Shown here in pieces: positions 3,906 to 8,841 of a DNA stretch of 8,841 bases (positions are counted from its first letter, which is position 1; each line of letters opens with the position of its first letter). Where the stretch lies: the NCBI GenBank assembly GCA_937889705.1, contig CALBYO010000005.1, positions 1 to 8,841 on the forward strand. Direction: 5' to 3'. The notes below the pieces were generated by a model. That model saw nothing but the letters and a program-made list of their open reading frames with translations, was not told the origin of the DNA and searched no databases. This stretch comes from an uncultured Bacillota bacterium. Its GTDB lineage: Bacteria; Bacillota; Clostridia; Christensenellales; UBA1242. A program made the translations under genes and the position numbers.

Positions 3906-5919
3906 AATATTTACTGAACTGGCTGTTATACAAATTATAGTAGAAGCCTTTTTGGGCGAGCAGTTGTTTGTGCGTGCCTTGTTCAATGATGTTGCCTTTA
4001 TTCATAACTAAAATTAGGTCAGACGAAACGATTGTTGAAAGTCTATGAGCGACAACAAAACTTGTTTTATTTTCCATCATTTTATTGAAAGCTTCTTGAA
4101 TCGCGAGTTCGGTTCTTGTGTCGATGTTGCTTGTTGCTTCGTCCAAAATTAACATAGGTGGCTTTGAGAGCATCAATCTTGCGATACAAATGAGTTGTTT
4201 TTGACCTTGCGACAAATTATCGCCATTTTCGTTAATAATTGTGTCGTAGCCATTTGGCATAGTTTGAATGAAGTAATCAACGCCAGCGAGCCGAGCCGCT
4301 TTTCTAACTTCTGCATCTGTGGCGTTTTCTTTGGCGTAGGCGATATTATCTCGAATTGACGCTGAGAACAGCCAAGTTTCTTGCAGCACCATGCCATATT
4401 GATTTCTCAAACTTTTTCTTGTGACATCTTTGATAGGGTAGCCGCTGACAACAATCTGACCTTTATTGACATCGTAGAAACGCATTAGCAAATTGATAAG
4501 GGTACTTTTGCCGCAACCAGTTGGCCCAACGATGGCAACTTTTTGTCCTTTTTTAATGTTTAAATTTAAGTTTTGAATGAGTTTTTTATCTGCTGTGTAG
4601 GAGAAGTCAACATTTTCAAACACAACTTCGCCTGTGCAATGTTTAATGTCTGGCAATCCTGCGTCACTTGTTTCGTTTTCCATATCTAATATGTTGAAAA
4701 CTCTTATTGCAGAAGCATAGGCTGCTTGAAGGTCTGCAAACACATCTGCGATATCGTTGAATGGACGCGTGTATTTGTTGGCGTAAGACAAGAAGATTGA
4801 GATATCGCCGACTGACATTTGACCTTTAATTGCGTAAATACAACCCATGATTGCAACTGTGGCATAGAGCAAACCATTGATAAATCTTGCGATTGGGGCA
4901 GAAAGGGTGGAGTAATACATGGCTTTTTGGTTTGCGTCTTTAAGTTTTAAATTGATTTCGTCAAATTTTTTAATTGACCTATCTTCATACAAGAAACCTT
5001 TTACGATTTTTTGATTTCCGACCATTTCGACCATTGTACCAGACAAGTCGCCAACGCATTTTGCTTGTTTTTTAAACAATTTATGTGACAATTTTGCTAT
5101 GACGGCAGCAACTATGATTGAAACTGGTGTTATGCCGATAATGATTAGGGCGATTGTGACATTTATTCTAACCATGAAGATGAGAGTTAAAACGATGGTT
5201 GCAAGGCAGTCAAAGAAAGTTGTTAAACCCATAACGAAGCCGTCTGTTATTAAGTCGACATCGTTAATCATACGACTTTGCAGGTCGCCATGGCTGGAAT
5301 TGTCAATATATTTTAAAGGCACTTTGTTGAATTTTCTAAAAATGTCGTTATGCATTTGTTCTTCAACTTTGTATGCCATTCCGTTTGCTACGCGAGATAG
5401 AAGCCATTTAAAAACAGCGAACCCAACAACGCAGATTGACAGGTAAATGATATATTTGATAATCATGTCAAACTGCACTTGATCTGGGCCGACAATATAG
5501 TCAATTCCGCGGCCGATTAAGATAGGTATGAAAATTTCAAATACGGAGTTGATGATTGCAAACAAAATAGCAAGTGCGAGAAGATACCAATACTTTTTTA
5601 GGTAGCCAAGCGTTCTTAGAATTGTTGATTTTGCTTTTGGCTTTTTAATTCTAGCAACGCTTTCAATTCGTTTTGAGTTTGTATCTAAGATGATAGGTGA
5701 GTCGGTGAGTTTTTGCGCTTTTTCGTCTGATGAAACAAACGAAGGGCTATTATTTAAAGTTGCAGGGACAATTTTTGGAATTGTAACTTCTTTCGCAGGT
5801 TGGGCTTTTTCTGGGTTGTTAAAAGAAGGCTTCGGCAAAGCAGCGATTGCTTTTTGCAATCTGCGAAACTCTTTTTCTTCAAATTTTGTCCTTTTGATTT
5901 TTTTGCTTTCTTTTTTCAC
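3904..5919 (-). CDS. ABC exporter subunit B (BmrD/TM288-like half-transporter with catalytic Walker B)
   Basis: This 671-aa half-transporter is the second gene of the operon, and exports drugs, lipids or peptides as a heterodimer with the product of the upstream gene. Residues 1-95 are charged and Pro-rich, probably disordered and cytoplasmic. A six-span membrane domain covers about 110-395. The ATPase domain begins near 430, with Walker A GPTGCGKST (465-473), Q-loop Q513, signature LSQGQ (569-573, instead of LSGGQ), Walker B MLILDE with D593 and catalytic E594, D-loop SNID (597-600) and switch H625. This combination, a working Walker B and His with a deviant signature, is that of the BmrD/TM288 partner, and the length is close to BmrD (about 673 aa). 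GTG start at 5919 has AAGGAAA (5930-5924) overlapping the stop of the upstream gene, suggesting coupled translation. The substrate is not readable; multidrug export is the usual family role. Confidence 0.93.
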   Translation of the reverse strand: MKKESKKIKRTKFEEKEFRRLQKAIAALPKPSFNNPEKAQPAKEVTIPKIVPATLNNSPSFVSSDEKAQKLTDSPIILDTNSKRIESVARIKKPKAKSTILRTLGYLKKYWYLLALAILFAIINSVFEIFIPILIGRGIDYIVGPDQVQFDMIIKYIIYLSICVVGFAVFKWLLSRVANGMAYKVEEQMHNDIFRKFNKVPLKYIDNSSHGDLQSRMINDVDLITDGFVMGLTTFFDCLATIVLTLIFMVRINVTIALIIIGITPVSIIVAAVIAKLSHKLFKKQAKCVGDLSGTMVEMVGNQKIVKGFLYEDRSIKKFDEINLKLKDANQKAMYYSTLSAPIARFINGLLYATVAIMGCIYAIKGQMSVGDISIFLSYANKYTRPFNDIADVFADLQAAYASAIRVFNILDMENETSDAGLPDIKHCTGEVVFENVDFSYTADKKLIQNLNLNIKKGQKVAIVGPTGCGKSTLINLLMRFYDVNKGQIVVSGYPIKDVTRKSLRNQYGMVLQETWLFSASIRDNIAYAKENATDAEVRKAARLAGVDYFIQTMPNGYDTIINENGDNLSQGQKQLICIARLMLSKPPMLILDEATSNIDTRTELAIQEAFNKMMENKTSFVVAHRLSTIVSSDLILVMNKGNIIEQGTHKQLLAQKGFYYNLYNSQFSKY

Positions 5920-5929
5920 GACTTTTCCT

Positions 5930-7648
5930 TTATTTTGTTTGTGATAGATAGATATTTTTATACACTTCGCAATTTTCTAAAAGTTCTTTATGTTTTCCCA
6001 TGCCAACGATATTGCCGTTGTCCATAACGATGATTAAATTGGCATTTCTAACTGTATTTGCTCTTTGAGAAACCAAAATGACGGTTGAGTTGATGTCATC
6101 TTTGATTGCTTTCCTCAAATTTGCATCGGTTGCGAAGTCTAGGGCAGAGGCACTGTCGTCCATGATTAAAATTTCTGGGTCGCCAACAAGCGCCCTTGCA
6201 ATAGTTAGCCTTTGCCTTTGACCACCAGAAAAGTTCTTGCCGCCTGCTTGAACCTTAAAGTTGTATTTTTCTGGCAAATCTCTAACAAATTCTTCTGATT
6301 GCGAAATCTTGATTGCTTTTTGCATTTCTTCGATAGTCGCATCTGGTTTTCGCCAATGCAAGTTATCTTTTAAAGTGCCTTTAAACAAAACGGCTTTTTG
6401 TGGCACAATTCCAATTTTTCCACGAAGTTGTGCAAAACTATAATTTTTAACATTGATGCCATCTATTAAAATTTGACCTTGCGTGGCGTCATAAAACCTC
6501 GGAATTAAGTTGATAACACTGCTTTTCCCGCTGCCTGTTCCGCCAATGATGCCGATTGTGTCGCCTGGATAGGCTTTGAAACTCAAATTTTTGACTGCCA
6601 TTTTTGCAGAATTGGAATATGAAAAACTAACATTTTGAAATTCAATTTTTGGAATATCTGGTGAAGTTGTTGTTATGATAAATTCATGATTTGTTTCTTC
6701 AACTGATGGTTGTGCGTCAAAAACTTCATTAATTCTGTTTGCACAGTTAAACGCTTTAATAAAAGCGATTATTAAGTTTGCAAGCGAGATAAGTGCCGCA
6801 GAGATTTGAAGAAGATAGTTAACGAATGCAATTATTTGACCTTGCGTAAGCGTTCCAACATTAACTTGTAGACCGCCGAACCACATAACGGCAATTATTG
6901 CAAAGTTGATAACTGTTGAGGTGATAGGGTTCATGAGCGATGAAATTGAAACCACTTTAATAGATGATTTTCTCAACTTTTTCGCAGCACCTGAAAACCT
7001 TTTTTCTTCATAATCTTGTTTGTTGAATGCTCTTACAACTCTTGCACCTTGCAAGTTTTCTCTTGTTATTTCTGAAACTTTGTCTAAGTTGTTTTGCGAT
7101 TCGTTGTAAAGCGGTTCGGTTTTTTTCAATATGATAAACACAACAAAGAAAATTATCGGTGCAACAACCAAAAACAGGAGCGACAATTTGATATCAATAA
7201 TCATTGCGATTATCGTTGAACCAAGAATTAAAAATGGTGTTCTCATAACTGTTCTTAAAAACATTCCAAGAGCAGTGTCAATTCTGGCGACATCGTGGGT
7301 TATACGATTGTTTAAGGTTGCTGTTCCGAATTTGTCTAGTTCTGCGTGAGAAAGAGTGTTTATATGTTCATACATATTTTTTCTAATTTCATAACTCACG
7401 CCAGAGCACGCTTTTGCTGACAATTTTGCACATAAAACGGCACTGATAATTCCCACAACATTTAAAGCAACAACAATAGCGCCCCAAATTGCAATATATC
7501 TGATATCGTGATTTTTAACACCAATATCAATCATATTTGACACAAGCAAAGGAATGGCAATATCTGTTATTGTCTCAAAAAACTTAAATATTGGGGCACA
7601 AACCATTTCTTTTTTGTAGCCCTTAAAAAATCTAAACAGTTTCTTCAA
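5930..7648 (-). CDS. ABC exporter subunit A (BmrC/TM287-like half-transporter with degenerate ATP site)
   Basis: First gene of the exporter operon, 572 aa. A six-span membrane domain covers about residues 15-300. The ATPase domain has Walker A GGTGSGKSS (369-377), Q-loop Q417, a canonical signature FSGGQ (473-477) and Walker B ILIMDD (493-498). Asp498 replaces the catalytic Glu, and Gln528 (VSQRA) replaces the switch His. The same substitutions mark the degenerate subunit of TM287/288 and BmrCD-type heterodimers, so with subunit B it should form one degenerate and one hydrolytic ATP site. The start is TTG 7648, with AAGGA (7661-7657) eight bases upstream; the protein then begins M-KKLFRFFKGYKKEM as in relatives. 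The frame stays open to a TTG at 7702, but that has no ribosome site and coincides with the -35 of the promoter. The gap to subunit B is 10 bases. Confidence 0.92.
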   Translation of the reverse strand: MKKLFRFFKGYKKEMVCAPIFKFFETITDIAIPLLVSNMIDIGVKNHDIRYIAIWGAIVVALNVVGIISAVLCAKLSAKACSGVSYEIRKNMYEHINTLSHAELDKFGTATLNNRITHDVARIDTALGMFLRTVMRTPFLILGSTIIAMIIDIKLSLLFLVVAPIIFFVVFIILKKTEPLYNESQNNLDKVSEITRENLQGARVVRAFNKQDYEEKRFSGAAKKLRKSSIKVVSISSLMNPITSTVINFAIIAVMWFGGLQVNVGTLTQGQIIAFVNYLLQISAALISLANLIIAFIKAFNCANRINEVFDAQPSVEETNHEFIITTTSPDIPKIEFQNVSFSYSNSAKMAVKNLSFKAYPGDTIGIIGGTGSGKSSVINLIPRFYDATQGQILIDGINVKNYSFAQLRGKIGIVPQKAVLFKGTLKDNLHWRKPDATIEEMQKAIKISQSEEFVRDLPEKYNFKVQAGGKNFSGGQRQRLTIARALVGDPEILIMDDSASALDFATDANLRKAIKDDINSTVILVSQRANTVRNANLIIVMDNGNIVGMGKHKELLENCEVYKNIYLSQTK

Positions 7649-7656
7649 ATAGGTTT

Positions 7657-7661
7657 TCCTT
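7657..7661 (-). promoter_or_regulatory. Ribosome binding site deciding the TTG start of ABC subunit A
   Basis: AAGGA on the minus strand, eight bases before TTG 7648. It is the only Shine-Dalgarno-like site near the 5' end of this gene. Confidence 0.7.
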
Positions 7662-7673
7662 AATTTTAATTTG

Positions 7674-7702
7674 ATTATATAAAATATTAAGATATTTAAC
7701 AA
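7674..7702 (-). promoter_or_regulatory. Promoter of the ABC exporter operon
   Basis: Read on the minus strand: -35 TTGTTA (7702-7697), a 17-base spacer and perfect -10 TATAAT (7679-7674). Transcription should start near 7667, about 19 bases before TTG 7648. The leader is too short for an attenuator of the bmrB type. The promoter lying inside the upstream-extended frame supports the shorter protein. Confidence 0.75.
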
Positions 7703-7774
7703 ATAATTTTTAATTATTATTACTAAATTTAAACATAATATTTACAAGAAAAATTTTAAAAATTTTTCAAAAAA

Positions 7775-7801
7775 TTAGCACTCTACGCTTGACAGTGCTA
7801 A
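7775..7801 (+). promoter_or_regulatory. CIRCE operator (HrcA binding site) of clpB
   Basis: TTAGCACTC (7775-7783), nine spacer bases, then CAGTGCTAA (7793-7801). This matches the CIRCE consensus TTAGCACTC-N9-GAGTGCTAA at 17 of 18 arm positions; only the first base of the right arm differs (C for G). It overlaps the -35 of the clpB promoter, so HrcA bound here should block RNA polymerase and release it on heat stress. No CtsR-type heptad repeat is seen. Confidence 0.95.
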
Positions 7802-7817
7802 CTTTTGGTATTATAAT
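7789..7817 (+). promoter_or_regulatory. Consensus sigma-A promoter of clpB
   Basis: TTGACA (7789-7794), a 17-base spacer and TATAAT (7812-7817), a perfect consensus. Transcription should start near 7824. The -35 lies inside the CIRCE operator. Confidence 0.93.
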
Positions 7818-7842
7818 ATCGCCGAAAAAGGAGGAAAAGACT

Positions 7843-8841
7843 ATGAATTACGAAAAAATTACACAAAAAAGTGCAGAATGTTTGCAAAACGCTCAAAGAA
7901 TTGCTTTGGAAAATGGTAACCAAGAAATTACATCTTTGCACATTTTAAATGCTTTAATAAACGATGACGAAGGTATAATTTCTCAAATTTTAAGCGAATT
8001 AAAAGTAAATTTGGACAAGTTGGAAAAGGACATAACAAATGAAATTGCAAATTTGCCTAAAATTCACCCATTAAATCAAGCATATTTTTCAAGCGAAACA
8101 GAGCAAATGTTAAATCTTGCACAAAATATTGCAAATCAAATGAAGGACGAATATGTTTCGGTTGAACATATCTTCCTTGCAATTTTGGAAAAAGGAGATA
8201 AGAAAACAAAGGACATTTTAAGCAGAAATAACATCAATCGAAATGATTTTATTAAAGAACTTGCAAGCGTTCGTGGGAACACGAATGTTACAACGGACAG
8301 CCCAGAAAGCACATACAATGCGCTCAAAAAATATGGCACAGACCTTGTTGAACTTGCTAGGAAAAATAAAATTGACCCAGTTATCGGCAGGGACAGCGAA
8401 ATCAGAGATGCTATTATGATTTTGTCAAGAAAAACAAAAAACAACCCTGTTTTGATTGGTGAAGCGGGCGTTGGTAAAACTGCTATTGTTGAAGGACTTG
8501 CGCAAAGAATTGTAAACGGCGATGTCCCAACAAATTTGAAAAACAGAACCATCTTTTCGCTTGATATGGGAGCGCTTGTTTCGGGTGCAAAATATCGTGG
8601 CGAATTTGAAGAAAGGTTGAAGTCAGTATTGAACGAAGTCAAAAAGAGCAATGGGAAAATCATTTTGTTTATTGATGAACTTCATACGATTGTTGGCGCT
8701 GGTAAAACCGAAGGTGCTATGGACGCGGGTAACTTGTTAAAACCTATGCTTGCAAGGGGAGAAATGCAGACGATCGGCGCAACGACGATCGACGAATACA
8801 GAAAGTATATCGAAAAAGACGCGGCTTTGGAAAGAAGATTC
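7843..8841 (+). CDS. ATP-dependent disaggregase ClpB (5' part; continues past the window)
   Basis: The first 333 residues of ClpB, the Hsp100 ring ATPase that pulls polypeptides out of aggregates with DnaK; full-length proteins are about 860 aa. Residues 1-145 form the two-repeat Clp N-domain (MNYEKITQKSAECLQNAQRI; SVEHIFLAIL at 106-115). The first AAA+ module follows, with IGRDSEI (181-187), Walker A GEAGVGKT (206-213; Ala in place of the common Pro), pore loop KYRGEF with Tyr251 (250-255), Walker B IILFIDE (273-279), GAMDAGNLLKPMLARGE (291-307), which separates ClpB from ClpA/ClpC, sensor-1 region IGATT (311-315) and ALERRF (328-333) with the arginine finger. AGGAGG (7829-7834) lies eight bases before the ATG. 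The HrcA/CIRCE promoter marks it as a heat-shock gene. The middle domain and second ATPase lie outside the window. Confidence 0.96.
   Translation, partial: MNYEKITQKSAECLQNAQRIALENGNQEITSLHILNALINDDEGIISQILSELKVNLDKLEKDITNEIANLPKIHPLNQAYFSSETEQMLNLAQNIANQMKDEYVSVEHIFLAILEKGDKKTKDILSRNNINRNDFIKELASVRGNTNVTTDSPESTYNALKKYGTDLVELARKNKIDPVIGRDSEIRDAIMILSRKTKNNPVLIGEAGVGKTAIVEGLAQRIVNGDVPTNLKNRTIFSLDMGALVSGAKYRGEFEERLKSVLNEVKKSNGKIILFIDELHTIVGAGKTEGAMDAGNLLKPMLARGEMQTIGATTIDEYRKYIEKDAALERRF

Noticed and set aside
7649..7702. 18-residue N-terminal extension of ABC subunit A from the TTG at 7702
   Set aside because: No ribosome site precedes it, it contains the -10 and -35 of the operon promoter, and the 7648 TTG has AAGGA at good spacing.
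7703..7774. A small gene or further operator between the exporter operon and clpB
   Set aside because: The stretch is nearly pure A/T with only trivial A/T inverted repeats and no ribosome site.
8136..8663. 175-codon minus-strand frame opposite clpB
   Set aside because: It is a shadow of the highly conserved ClpB coding sequence with no ribosome site or promoter.

Overview
The window is AT-rich DNA from a low-GC Gram-positive-type bacterium (Bacillota, probably Clostridia-like). The evidence is strong purine-rich Shine-Dalgarno sites, consensus sigma-A promoters with 17-bp spacers, a CIRCE/HrcA site in front of clpB, a Firmicutes-style heterodimeric ABC exporter, and frequent GTG/TTG starts. 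TGG encodes Trp and TGA is not read through, so this is the standard code. I cannot name a genus.

Layout: 1-590 is a long stretch without a credible gene. It opens with a strong terminator of an off-window gene and then holds nested hairpins and degenerate direct repeats, with higher GC than its surroundings in the first ~300 bases. Next come two single-gene plus-strand units: a membrane family-2 glycosyltransferase (595-1878, own promoter and AT-rich terminator) and a PflX-type radical SAM protein (1920-2765), whose -10 box sits so close to the ATG that the message is probably leaderless. A tRNA-Lys(CTT) gene with its own promoter and palindromic terminator follows (2856-2931).

In the middle are two small genes facing away from each other: a 130-aa protein built from one DUF11-type unit, with no signal peptide (minus strand, 3103-3495), and a 79-aa protein of unknown function with a GTG start (plus strand, 3624-3863). 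A bidirectional terminator (3881-3904) separates the latter from a minus-strand two-gene operon (7648 to 3904) encoding the two halves of a heterodimeric ABC exporter. The first subunit carries the degenerate catalytic residues and the second carries the deviant signature motif, so one ATP site should be catalytic and one degenerate, as in TM287/288 and BmrCD-type exporters.

The right end holds the 5' part of clpB (7843 to beyond the window). It is driven by a perfect TTGACA-N17-TATAAT promoter overlapped by a CIRCE operator, so it should be HrcA-repressed and heat/stress-induced.

Most of the window is ordinary housekeeping and transport. The parts that deserve a second look are the structured repeat region 1-590, the apparent leaderless radical SAM gene, and the DUF11 mini-protein, whose unit looks circularly permuted. 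I found no CRISPR, integrase, transposase or recognisable defence system.
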